A DNA stretch of 6,849 nucleotides from JBKPFU01 sp046728975 (GTDB lineage: Bacteria > Actinomycetota > Thermoleophilia > Gaiellales > Gaiellaceae), in assembly GCA_046728975.1 (NCBI GenBank), contig JBKPFU010000166.1, forward strand, positions 1 through 6,849. The letters are read 5' to 3'. How positions within the stretch are numbered: position 1 is the stretch's first letter; each line of letters opens with the position of its first letter. This document shows, one piece after another, positions 1-6,173 of the stretch. The notes under the pieces were generated by a model. It saw only the letters and a program-made list of their open reading frames with translations, did not search any database and had not been told where the DNA came from. A program made the translations under genes and the position numbers.

Positions 1-1
1 C

Positions 2-862
2 TCGAAATGCGCGTACTGCATCGTTCCCTCCGTCCGCGGCCGCGAGCAGAGCCGGCGCCCGGGGGAGATCGTGGCCGAGATCACGCAGCTTGCGGAGAAC
101 GGCGTTCGCGAGGTGACGCTGCTCGGCCAGAACGTCAACTCCTGGGGTCGCGACCTCCTGCCCAACATCAAGACCGAGTTCGGAGAGCTTCTGCGCGCGG
201 TCGACGCGATCGAGGCGATCCGGCGGATCCGCTTCACGAGCCCGCACCCGAAGGACTTCCGCGAGCCCGTGATCGCGGCGATGGCGGAGTGCTTGGCAGT
301 TTGCGAGCACACGCACCTCCCGCTTCAGTCGGGCTCGACTCGGATCCTGAAGGCGATGCGCCGGACGTACAGCCGCGAGCGCTACCTCGCGCTCGTCGAG
401 CGTATGCGCGCCGCGATCCCCGATCTCGCGCTGACGACCGATTTGATCGTCGGCTTCCCCGGAGAGACCGAGGGCGACTTTCGCGAGACGCTCGATGTCG
501 TCGAGGAGGTCGGCTTCGACGGCGCGTACACCTTCGTCTTCTCACCGCGGAGCGGGACCGAAGCAGCGACGATGCCCGATCAGGTTGCCGAGGAGGTCAA
601 GGGGGAGCGGATCGAGCGGCTGATCGAGATGGTGCAGAAGGTCGCCGCACGGCGGAACGCCGAGCGTGTCGGCCGGGCGGAGGAGGTTCTGGTCGAAGGC
701 CCGAGCCGCACGGACCCCGCGTTGTTGCGCGGCCGGACGCGGCGGAATACGACGATCAACTTCTCCGGCACGGCCCATCCGGGCGCTCTCGTCGAAGTCG
801 CCGTCGAAGTGGCAACGTCGACGACGCTGCGCGGGACGCAGGTCCGAGCGCTCGCAGCGTAG
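2..862 (+). CDS. miaB: tRNA-2-methylthio-N6-dimethylallyladenosine synthase MiaB, 5'-truncated by the window edge
   Basis: Radical-SAM methylthiotransferase that turns i6A37 of tRNA into ms2i6A37. The frame is open from base 2, so the start lies upstream; 286 residues are visible. It opens with KCAYCIVPSVRGRE, which holds the second and third cysteines of the CxxxCxxC cluster motif (residues 3 and 6 of the visible part); the first cysteine would fall just outside the window. Downstream are HLPLQSGS, TTDLIVGFPGET and FSPRSGTEAA, all typical of MiaB. The last ~65 residues (EEVLVEGPS, GRTRRN, LRG) form a TRAM RNA-binding domain. The N-terminal UPF0004 domain is missing only because of the window edge. 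Its partner miaA lies two genes downstream. The RGRE stretch and overall wording favour MiaB over the t6A enzyme MtaB. An internal ATG at 71 is not the true start because conserved radical-SAM sequence precedes it. Confidence 0.95.
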   Translation, partial: SKCAYCIVPSVRGREQSRRPGEIVAEITQLAENGVREVTLLGQNVNSWGRDLLPNIKTEFGELLRAVDAIEAIRRIRFTSPHPKDFREPVIAAMAECLAVCEHTHLPLQSGSTRILKAMRRTYSRERYLALVERMRAAIPDLALTTDLIVGFPGETEGDFRETLDVVEEVGFDGAYTFVFSPRSGTEAATMPDQVAEEVKGERIERLIEMVQKVAARRNAERVGRAEEVLVEGPSRTDPALLRGRTRRNTTINFSGTAHPGALVEVAVEVATSTTLRGTQVRALAA

Positions 863-1609
863 GTGGCCGAGAGAACGCTCGCCTGGGACGGCTGCCTCAA
901 CGTCCGCGATCTGGGCGGGCACGAGACCGAGGGCGGACGGCAGACGCTCTTCCGCACGGTTGTGCGCGCGGACAGCGTCCGGCAGCTGAGCGACCGGGGC
1001 TGGGAGGCGCTCGTCGACTACGGCATCCGGACGATCATCGACCTCCGCGTTGACAGCGAGGTTGCCGCAGATCCTCCGCGCGAGCTTCCGGTCGACGTCG
1101 TCCGTGTTCCGGTGTTGCCGGAGCTCGGCACGCCCTTCTGGGCCGAGGTGGATGCCTTGACGTTCTCGATCGACGACCCGGTGGAAGAGCGCAAGCGCGT
1201 CTATCTCATGTTCCTCGACCGCTACGGCCGCAACTTCGGCCGCGCCGTGACCGCGGTCGCGCGGGCGCCCGAGGGCACCGTCCTCGTCCATTGCCTGGGC
1301 GGGAAGGACCGGACGGGTCTCGTCGCCGCGCTCCTCCTTCGCCTCGCAGGCGTACCGGTCTCAGACGTGGCCGCGGATTACGCCGTCAGCGAGACGGCTC
1401 TTCGCGACGATCTGGCGGCCTGGGTGGCGGATGCGCACGACGAGCGGGAGCGGCTGAGGCGTATGCGCATCGGAGCCGCGCCGGCCGCGGCCATGCAAGG
1501 CATGCTCGAGGAGCTCGAGGACGAGCACGGGAGCGTGCACGCGTATCTCGCCGAGGTCGGCGTCATCGATCTGGATCTCGAACGTGCCCGCAGGCGGCTC
1601 GTTGGCTGA
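863..1609 (+). CDS. protein tyrosine/lipid phosphatase, MptpB-like (Y_phosphatase3 family)
   Basis: 248-residue cysteine-dependent phosphatase. The CX5R phosphate-binding loop is HCLGGKDRTG at residues 143-152, with nucleophile Cys144 and Arg150. The Lys148-Asp149 pair inside the loop is typical of the family of Mycobacterium tuberculosis PtpB, whose members have phosphotyrosine, phosphoserine/threonine or phosphoinositide activity. The family's N-terminal signature is also present: NVRDLGG at 13-19, a RADS box near 35-38 and IDLR at 59-62. No signal peptide or membrane segment is visible, so it is probably cytosolic. The start is the GTG immediately after the miaB stop (0 bases between); no strong Shine-Dalgarno precedes it, so translation probably depends on coupling to miaB. 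The physiological substrate cannot be read from the sequence. Its position inside a tRNA-modification/diaminopimelate operon is its most unusual feature. Confidence 0.88.
   Translation: MAERTLAWDGCLNVRDLGGHETEGGRQTLFRTVVRADSVRQLSDRGWEALVDYGIRTIIDLRVDSEVAADPPRELPVDVVRVPVLPELGTPFWAEVDALTFSIDDPVEERKRVYLMFLDRYGRNFGRAVTAVARAPEGTVLVHCLGGKDRTGLVAALLLRLAGVPVSDVAADYAVSETALRDDLAAWVADAHDERERLRRMRIGAAPAAAMQGMLEELEDEHGSVHAYLAEVGVIDLDLERARRRLVG
1592..1597 (+). promoter_or_regulatory. candidate ribosome binding site for miaA
   Basis: AGGCGG lies 4 bases before a TTG at 1602 and 16 bases before a GTG at 1614, inside the 3' end of the phosphatase gene. It favours the TTG over the upstream GTG at 1584, which has only a weak GGA in front. 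The spacing to the TTG is rather short, so the choice is tentative. Confidence 0.35.
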
Positions 1610-2510
1610 CCTCGTGCTTGCGATCTTCGGGCCCACGGGCTCGGGGAAGACCGCCGTCGCGGAAGAGCTGGCTCGCCGCGTCGAGGGCGAGATCGTCTCG
1701 GCCGACGCGATGCAGGTCTATCGAGGCTTGCCCATCCTGACCAACCAGTCCGACTTCCCCAGCCGCCTCGTCGGCATCTGGGAGCTCGACCGCGAAGGGT
1801 CCGTGGCCGAGTACCAAACGCTCGCCCACGAGGCGATCGACGAGATTCTCGCCGGAGGGAACACACCGATCGTCGCCGGCGGCACGGGCCTCTATCTCCG
1901 CGCCGCGCTCGCCGACCTGCAGGTTCCTCCCGCACCGAGACCCGGGCGGCGCGCGTACTGGGAGCGGCGTTACGAGGAGCTCGGCCCCCAGCAAGCGCAT
2001 ACACAGCTCGCGGAGGTGGATCCTTCCAGCGCGGCCGCGGTCCATCCGAACGACCGACGCCGGGTCGTGCGCGCGCTAGAGCTCGCAGAGGCGGGGTCCT
2101 CGCTGAGACCCCGCGAGGACCGGCTCTGGGACGAGCGAATGCGCCACCCGGCGATCGTGTTTGGCCTGGACGTCCCGAAGGGCCTGCTCGAGCAGAGGAT
2201 CGCCGAGCGCACGCACGCGATGTTCGAGCGTGGGGTGGAGGAGGAGGTCCGCGGCGCGCTGGCTCAGCCGATCTCGTCCACGGCGCGCACGATCCACGGC
2301 CTGCAGGCGATCGCGGAGCTCCCACGTAGCGAGGTGCTCGAGGCGGTGATCGTCCAGACCCGCCGCTACGCCGCCTACCAGCGCAAATGGATGCGGAAGA
2401 TCCCGGGCCTTGTTAGCGTCAGGGGCGATCGCCCTCCCGGCGAGACGGCGGATGAGATTGTCGAAGTGGCACGGGCTCGGCAACGACTACCTGCTCGTCG
2501 AGCGGGCTGA
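1602..2510 (+). CDS. miaA: tRNA dimethylallyltransferase MiaA
   Basis: Transfers the dimethylallyl group to N6 of A37 in tRNAs reading codons that start with U; the product is the MiaB substrate. From the TTG at 1602 the protein has 302 residues, normal for the family. Visible motifs are P-loop GPTGSGKT (10-17), SADAMQVYRG (33-42) with the general-base Asp35, VAGGTGLYLRAAL (91-103), HPNDRRRVVRALE (138-150) and QTRRYAAYQRKWMRK (242-256). The segment after MQVYRGLPI reads LTNQSDFPSRLVGI where most MiaA proteins have a longer GTAKP...HHLIDI stretch, so the substrate loop is shortened. Start choice: TTG 1602 overlaps the phosphatase stop by 8 bases and has AGGCGG in front. GTG 1584 would add 6 residues and GTG 1614 would remove 4. 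The last 19 codons overlap dapF. Identity is secure; only the start is in doubt. Confidence 0.95.
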   Translation: MADLVLAIFGPTGSGKTAVAEELARRVEGEIVSADAMQVYRGLPILTNQSDFPSRLVGIWELDREGSVAEYQTLAHEAIDEILAGGNTPIVAGGTGLYLRAALADLQVPPAPRPGRRAYWERRYEELGPQQAHTQLAEVDPSSAAAVHPNDRRRVVRALELAEAGSSLRPREDRLWDERMRHPAIVFGLDVPKGLLEQRIAERTHAMFERGVEEEVRGALAQPISSTARTIHGLQAIAELPRSEVLEAVIVQTRRYAAYQRKWMRKIPGLVSVRGDRPPGETADEIVEVARARQRLPARRAG

Positions 2511-3234
2511 GCTCGCCGTTCCGCTGACGCCGGAGCGGGTGCGGAAGGTGTGCGACTACCACTTCGGCGTCGGCTCCGACGGGATTCTCGAGGTCGTCGC
2601 GGCCGACGGCGACGAAGCGGAGGTCGTGATCTGGAATCCCGACGGCTCCACCGCAGAGCTCTCGGGCAATGGCACACGGATCGCCGCGCGCTGGCTGGCT
2701 CGCCGGAGCGACTCCGAAGCCGTCACGATCCGGGTCGGACCGCGCGAGGTCGTCGCGCAGATGCGCGGCGGGCCGGAAGTGGAGCTCGACGTCGGTCGGG
2801 TCGAGGTCGCGCCCACCGAGACGATCGACGTCCAGGGCGAAGAGGTCGAGCTGACGCCTGTCTCCGTGGGAAACCCCCACGCGGTCATCCGCCGTGAGCC
2901 GGATCGTTCGGAGCTCCTACGCCTGGGGCCGCTCGTCGAGCGTCATTCCCGGTTTCCGGAGCGGACGAATGTGCAGCTCGCCCGCCCCGACTCGCCGAAC
3001 GAGCTGACGGTCGCGGTCTGGGAGCGCGGAGCGGGCGAGACCCTATCGTCGGGAACCAGCGCCGTCGCGGCATCGGCGGCGGCCGTCGCAAGCGGCTGGT
3101 GCCGGAGCCCGGTGACGGTTCATCTGGCAGGCGGCGACCTCCGCGTGGAGCTCGACGCCGACTGGAACGCGCGTCTGACCGGGCCGGCCGAGGAAATCTG
3201 CTCCGTCGAGCTCAGCCCGGAGTTCAGCCTGTGA
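2452..3234 (+). CDS. dapF: diaminopimelate epimerase homologue with both catalytic cysteines replaced by serine
   Basis: Family role: cofactor-free conversion of LL- to meso-diaminopimelate using two cysteines as acid and base. The protein has 260 residues, close to the usual ~270. The ATG at 2452 is chosen because MRLSKWHGLGNDY matches the family N-terminus; an upstream TTG at 2410 would add unconserved residues. Substrate-binding landmarks remain: Asn11 in GND, Asn62 in NPDGS, Asn141 in GNPHAV, Asn173 in RTNVQ, and Glu191-Arg192 in ERGAGET. The first catalytic motif, normally AEMCGNG, reads AELSGNG with Ser71 (TCG at 2662-2664). The second, normally ACGTG, reads SSGTS with Ser200 (TCG at 3049-3051). 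Remaining cysteines (34, 217, 240) are not at catalytic positions. It overlaps miaA by 59 bases and is followed by a DapL-type aminotransferase, which supports a diaminopimelate role. Whether it is still an epimerase is open; an altered chemistry or a regulatory role is possible. Confidence 0.9.
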   Translation: MRLSKWHGLGNDYLLVERAELAVPLTPERVRKVCDYHFGVGSDGILEVVAADGDEAEVVIWNPDGSTAELSGNGTRIAARWLARRSDSEAVTIRVGPREVVAQMRGGPEVELDVGRVEVAPTETIDVQGEEVELTPVSVGNPHAVIRREPDRSELLRLGPLVERHSRFPERTNVQLARPDSPNELTVAVWERGAGETLSSGTSAVAASAAAVASGWCRSPVTVHLAGGDLRVELDADWNARLTGPAEEICSVELSPEFSL

Positions 3235-3260
3235 GGTTCGCCAGGCGGTTCAGCCCGTGA
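3231..3260 (+). other. possible 9-codon minicistron between dapF and dapL
   Basis: GTG at 3231 overlaps the dapF stop as GTGA and opens a reading frame for MRFARRFSP that ends at the TGA 3258-3260, which in turn overlaps the GTG start of dapL at 3257. A GGAG at 3219-3222 sits 8 bases upstream. The first six residues equal those of the aminotransferase because both come from the duplicated unit. It may only be a scar of the duplication; translation is inferred, not shown. Confidence 0.35.
3243..3248 (+). promoter_or_regulatory. ribosome binding site of the DapL-type aminotransferase, created by the duplication
   Basis: AGGCGG lies 8 bases before the GTG at 3257. It belongs to copy 1 of the 26-bp repeat; the same bases in copy 2 are codons 5-6 of the aminotransferase. 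The duplication therefore appears to have placed a former coding hexamer at Shine-Dalgarno distance from the new start. Confidence 0.5.
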
Positions 3261-4435
3261 GGTTCGCCAGGCGGCTCGACGCCGTCCCGCCGTACCTCTT
3301 CGCCGAGCTCGAGCGCAAGATCGAGCAAAAGCAGCGGGCGGGCGTGGATGTGATCAGCCTCGGCATCGGCGACCCGGACCTGCCGACTCCCGACGCGGTC
3401 ATCGACGCGATGGCACGGAATCTCCACGATCCCGCGGCACATCAGTACCCGAGCAATCGCGGCTCCGACGAGTTCCGCGAAGCGGCGGCGGCGTTCTACC
3501 GCCGGCGGTTCGGCGTCGCGCTCAACCCCGATTCAGAGGTCATCCCGGTGCTCGGCGGCAAGGAAGGCGTCGCGCACGTCGCGCTGGCGCTGCTCGATCC
3601 GGGTGATCTGTGCCTCTCGCCCGACCCCGGCTACCCGCCATACACGTCAGGGCCGGTCTTCGCGGGCGCGGAGGTTCATTACCTTCCGCTGCGGCGCGAG
3701 CGCGGCTTTCTCCCCGATCTCGACGCCATCCCTGACGAGATCTGGTCGCGGGCGAATGTCCTCTTCCTCAACTACCCGAACAACCCAACGGGCGCCGTCG
3801 CCGCGGAGGGCTTCTTCGACCGGGCGGTCGAGCTGGCACGCGGCGCCGACGTCGTCGTCGTCCATGACAACGCGTACTCGGAGATCTGCTTCGGCGGCTA
3901 CCGCGCGCCGAGCTTCCTGGAGACGCCGGGAGCGAAGGAGGTCGGTGTCGAGATCTTCTCGCCCTCGAAGGGCTGGAACATGACCGGGTGGCGGAGCGGT
4001 CTGATCGCCGGCAACGCCGAGGTGGTCGAGCGCTACCGACACCTGAAGACGAATCTCGACTCGGGAATGTTCCTCGCGCTGCAGCGGGCGACGATCGCCG
4101 CCCTGACCGAGGCGGCGGACTTCCCGCGCGAGATGTCGAAGGTGTACGAGCGCCGCCGCGACCTCGTCGGCGAGGCGCTCGAGGCAATAGGGATCATGGT
4201 CGAGCCACCGACGGCGACGCCCTACTTCTGGGCGCCCGTGCCCGAAGGACACACGTCCGAGTCGTTTGCCGAGGTTGTGCTCGAGGAAGCCGGCGTCGTC
4301 GTGGCTCCCGGGCCGGCCTACGGGCCGAGCGGCGAAGGGTTCTTCCGGATTTCGCTGACGGTGCCGGACGAGCGGCTCGAAGAGGCCGTCCGGCGAATGG
4401 AATCCTCCCTGCAAGCCGCTACCATCCGGGCGTGA
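3257..4435 (+). CDS. dapL: LL-diaminopimelate aminotransferase, DapL type (fold-type I PLP aminotransferase)
   Basis: Predicted to convert tetrahydrodipicolinate and glutamate directly to LL-diaminopimelate, bypassing the acylated intermediates of the DapD/C/E route. It has 392 residues, usual for the family. PLP-site landmarks are PGYPPYTSGP (aromatic ring stacking), NYPNNPTGA starting at Asn172, HDNAYSE with Asp204 and Tyr207, SPSKGWNMTGWR with Schiff-base Lys238, and FRISLT with substrate-carboxylate Arg364. The N-terminus (LDAVPPYLFAELERKIEQK, VDVISLGIGDPDLPTP) and the phrases APSFLETPGAKEVG and NLDSGMF strongly recall clostridial-type DapL. Position directly after dapF supports this over a general alanine or aspartate aminotransferase, though class I enzymes can be promiscuous. 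The GTG at 3257 is the start; the frame has no better one, and the in-sequence twin GTG at 3231 is in another frame. The stop overlaps hflX by 4 bases. Confidence 0.87.
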   Translation: MRFARRLDAVPPYLFAELERKIEQKQRAGVDVISLGIGDPDLPTPDAVIDAMARNLHDPAAHQYPSNRGSDEFREAAAAFYRRRFGVALNPDSEVIPVLGGKEGVAHVALALLDPGDLCLSPDPGYPPYTSGPVFAGAEVHYLPLRRERGFLPDLDAIPDEIWSRANVLFLNYPNNPTGAVAAEGFFDRAVELARGADVVVVHDNAYSEICFGGYRAPSFLETPGAKEVGVEIFSPSKGWNMTGWRSGLIAGNAEVVERYRHLKTNLDSGMFLALQRATIAALTEAADFPREMSKVYERRRDLVGEALEAIGIMVEPPTATPYFWAPVPEGHTSESFAEVVLEEAGVVVAPGPAYGPSGEGFFRISLTVPDERLEEAVRRMESSLQAATIRA

Positions 4436-5742
4436 CGCTACGCCAGCCGGATCCTGCGCCGGGCGCGGAGCCCGAGCGTGGGTTCGTTGTCGCCGTGCTG
4501 GCTCCGGGGGTCGATCGCGAAGACGAGCTCGAGGAGCTCAAGGAGCTTGCGCGGACGGCCGGCGTCGAGCCCGTCGGGGAGCTCGTCCAGCATCGCGCGC
4601 ACCCCGAGCCCCGGACGTACGTGGGCAAGGGCAAGGTGGACGAGCTGAAACGGGCGTTCTCGGACGCGAAGGCCGAGGCGCTCCTCGTCGACCACGAGCT
4701 CACGCCGGTCCAGCAGCGCCGCCTCGAGGACGCACTCCAGGCGCGTGTCGTCGACCGGACGCAGCTGATCCTCGACATCTTTGCGCAGCACGCCGTCAGC
4801 GCGGAAGGCAAGCTGCAGGTCGAGCTGGCGCAGCTCGACTACAACCTGCCGCGGATGCGAGGGCTCTGGCAGCACCTCGAGCGCCTCGGCGGCGGCGTGG
4901 GGACGCGGGGGCCTGGGGAGACGCAGCTGGAGACCGATCGCCGCCTGGCCCGCCGCCGCGTCGCCGTGCTGCGGCGGCGGCTGCGAAACCTCGCCGCGCA
5001 GCGGCAGACGCGGCGCAAGGCCCGCGGGCGCGCCGAGACGCCGACGGTCGCCTTGGCGGGCTACACGAACGTCGGCAAGTCGACTCTCCTCAACGCGCTC
5101 ACCGACGCGGAGGTCTCGGTGAACGACCGGCTGTTCGAGACGCTCGACCCGACGACGCGCGGGTTCGTCTTCGACGGTCGCCGCTACCTGGTCACCGACA
5201 CGGTCGGTTTCATCCGGCGGTTGCCGCATCAACTCGTCGAGGGCTTCGCGGCGACGCTGGAGGAGACGCTCGTCGCCGACCTCGTTCTCCACGTCGTCGA
5301 CGCGTCCGCAACCGACCAAGAGTTGGACCGGATGGTCGAGGCGGTTGATGCCGTCCTCGCCGAGATCGGCGCCTCGGAGCTGCCGACGCTGCTCGTCCTG
5401 AACAAGGTCGACGCGATTGACTCGTTGCGCAGGCGGAGGCTTGCGAACCGCTTCCCCGAGGCGTCACAGGTGTCGGCGCTGACGGCGGAAGGCCTGGATG
5501 CTCTTCGCGAGCGGATCGCGGCGCAGTTCGGAGAGCGGTTCGAGGACGTGCGGCTCCTGCTCCCCTACGACGAAGGCGGCAGGCTCGCCGATTTGTACGG
5601 GCTGGGCGCGCCGATTCAGGAGCGCATAGACCTGCCGGAAGGCGTCTTCGTCAGGGCGCACCTGCCGCGCCGCGAGCTGCGCAGGTTCGCGCGCTATCTC
5701 GTCGCAGACGCGGACGAGGCCAAGCTCTCGTCCGCCTCGTGA
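4432..5742 (+). CDS. hflX: ribosome-associated GTPase HflX
   Basis: 436-residue GTPase that binds the 50S subunit and can split stalled or hibernating ribosomes under stress. The N-terminal HflX domain includes PRTYVGKGKVDELK and LIVDHELTP-like sequence (here LLVDHELTPVQQRRLED), then DRTQLILDIFAQHA. The family signature GPGETQLETDRR is at 160-171, after a glycine-rich turn. A basic, arginine-rich helical linker (about 170-203) leads to the G domain: G1 GYTNVGKST (210-218), G2 DPTTR (239-243), G3 DTVGF (256-260), G4 NKVD (324-327) and G5 SAL from 348. A C-terminal domain follows (LPYDEGG...). The GTG at 4432 overlaps the aminotransferase stop as GTGA. The same frame stays open far upstream, but that part is a shadow of the aminotransferase gene. 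hflX after dapF is standard in Actinobacteria; here the aminotransferase sits between them. Confidence 0.96.
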   Translation: MTLRQPDPAPGAEPERGFVVAVLAPGVDREDELEELKELARTAGVEPVGELVQHRAHPEPRTYVGKGKVDELKRAFSDAKAEALLVDHELTPVQQRRLEDALQARVVDRTQLILDIFAQHAVSAEGKLQVELAQLDYNLPRMRGLWQHLERLGGGVGTRGPGETQLETDRRLARRRVAVLRRRLRNLAAQRQTRRKARGRAETPTVALAGYTNVGKSTLLNALTDAEVSVNDRLFETLDPTTRGFVFDGRRYLVTDTVGFIRRLPHQLVEGFAATLEETLVADLVLHVVDASATDQELDRMVEAVDAVLAEIGASELPTLLVLNKVDAIDSLRRRRLANRFPEASQVSALTAEGLDALRERIAAQFGERFEDVRLLLPYDEGGRLADLYGLGAPIQERIDLPEGVFVRAHLPRRELRRFARYLVADADEAKLSSAS

Positions 5743-6173
5743 CAGAGGTACTGATTCAACGCCTGCGGGACGACGCGGTCGTCCCCGCACGGGCGTACAG
5801 AGGCGATGCCGGGCTCGACCTGTCGGCGTGCGAGCGGCACGAGGTCGGACCGGGGGAGAGGGCAAGCGTGGGAACCGGGCTCGCCGTCGCGATTCCAGAC
5901 GGCCACGCCGGCTTCGTCCAGCCCCGGTCGGGACTCGCGGCCAAGCACGGGCTCACGATCGTGAACACGCCCGGGCTGATCGACTCCGGCTACCGGGGCG
6001 AGGTTCGCGTCGTCCTGCTCAACACCGACCGGAACGAGCCGTTCGTGGTGGAGCCGGGGATGCGGATCGCACAGCTCGTTGTCGTCCCCGTCGTCACGCC
6101 TGAGCCGACCGAGGTTGATCGGTTACCCGACAGCGAACGCGGCGCCCGCGGCTTCGGCTCGTCGCGAAGCTGA
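5739..6173 (+). CDS. dut: deoxyuridine 5'-triphosphate nucleotidohydrolase (dUTPase)
   Basis: Hydrolyses dUTP to dUMP and pyrophosphate, keeping uracil out of DNA and supplying dUMP for thymidylate synthesis. At 144 residues it is a normal homotrimeric dUTPase. All five motifs are visible: I DAGLDLSA (23-30), II PRSGLAAKHG (62-71), III NTPGLIDSGYRGEV (76-89) with catalytic Asp82, IV RIAQLVV (109-115), and V RGARGFGSS (134-142), where the usual RGxGGFGST has Arg137 for the first glycine of the pair. The GTG at 5739 overlaps the hflX stop as GTGA and has no clear Shine-Dalgarno, so it is probably coupled to hflX. The stop overlaps the Nudix start by one base. Confidence 0.95.
   Translation: MTEVLIQRLRDDAVVPARAYRGDAGLDLSACERHEVGPGERASVGTGLAVAIPDGHAGFVQPRSGLAAKHGLTIVNTPGLIDSGYRGEVRVVLLNTDRNEPFVVEPGMRIAQLVVVPVVTPEPTEVDRLPDSERGARGFGSSRS

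Larger units (their letters stand above)
3223..3274 (+). repeat. 26-bp tandem duplication at the dapF/dapL junction
   Basis: Copy 1 (3223-3248) and copy 2 (3249-3274) are identical except for one base, T3230 against C3256. Each copy contains TTCAGCC, GTGAGG, then TTCGCCAGGCGG. Copy 1 holds the last codons and TGA of dapF; copy 2 holds the GTG start and first six codons of the aminotransferase. Because 26 is not a multiple of 3, the GTG in copy 1 is out of frame with the aminotransferase. Confidence 0.93.

Noticed and set aside
7..1053. Long open frame overlapping miaB and the phosphatase on the + strand
   Set aside because: Arginine-rich, low-complexity translation without motifs; a high-GC shadow of miaB and the phosphatase, which both show strong family signatures in other frames.
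542..1291. Long minus-strand open frames (also 1378-2325, 3647-4414, 4438-5319)
   Set aside because: They lie wholly opposite well-identified genes, as expected for GC-rich codons, and their translations show no recognisable domain.
3988..4431. Upstream extension of the HflX reading frame by 148 codons
   Set aside because: The extension is a shadow of the aminotransferase gene with random high-GC composition; HflX similarity begins shortly after the GTG at 4432, which also forms the GTGA overlap.
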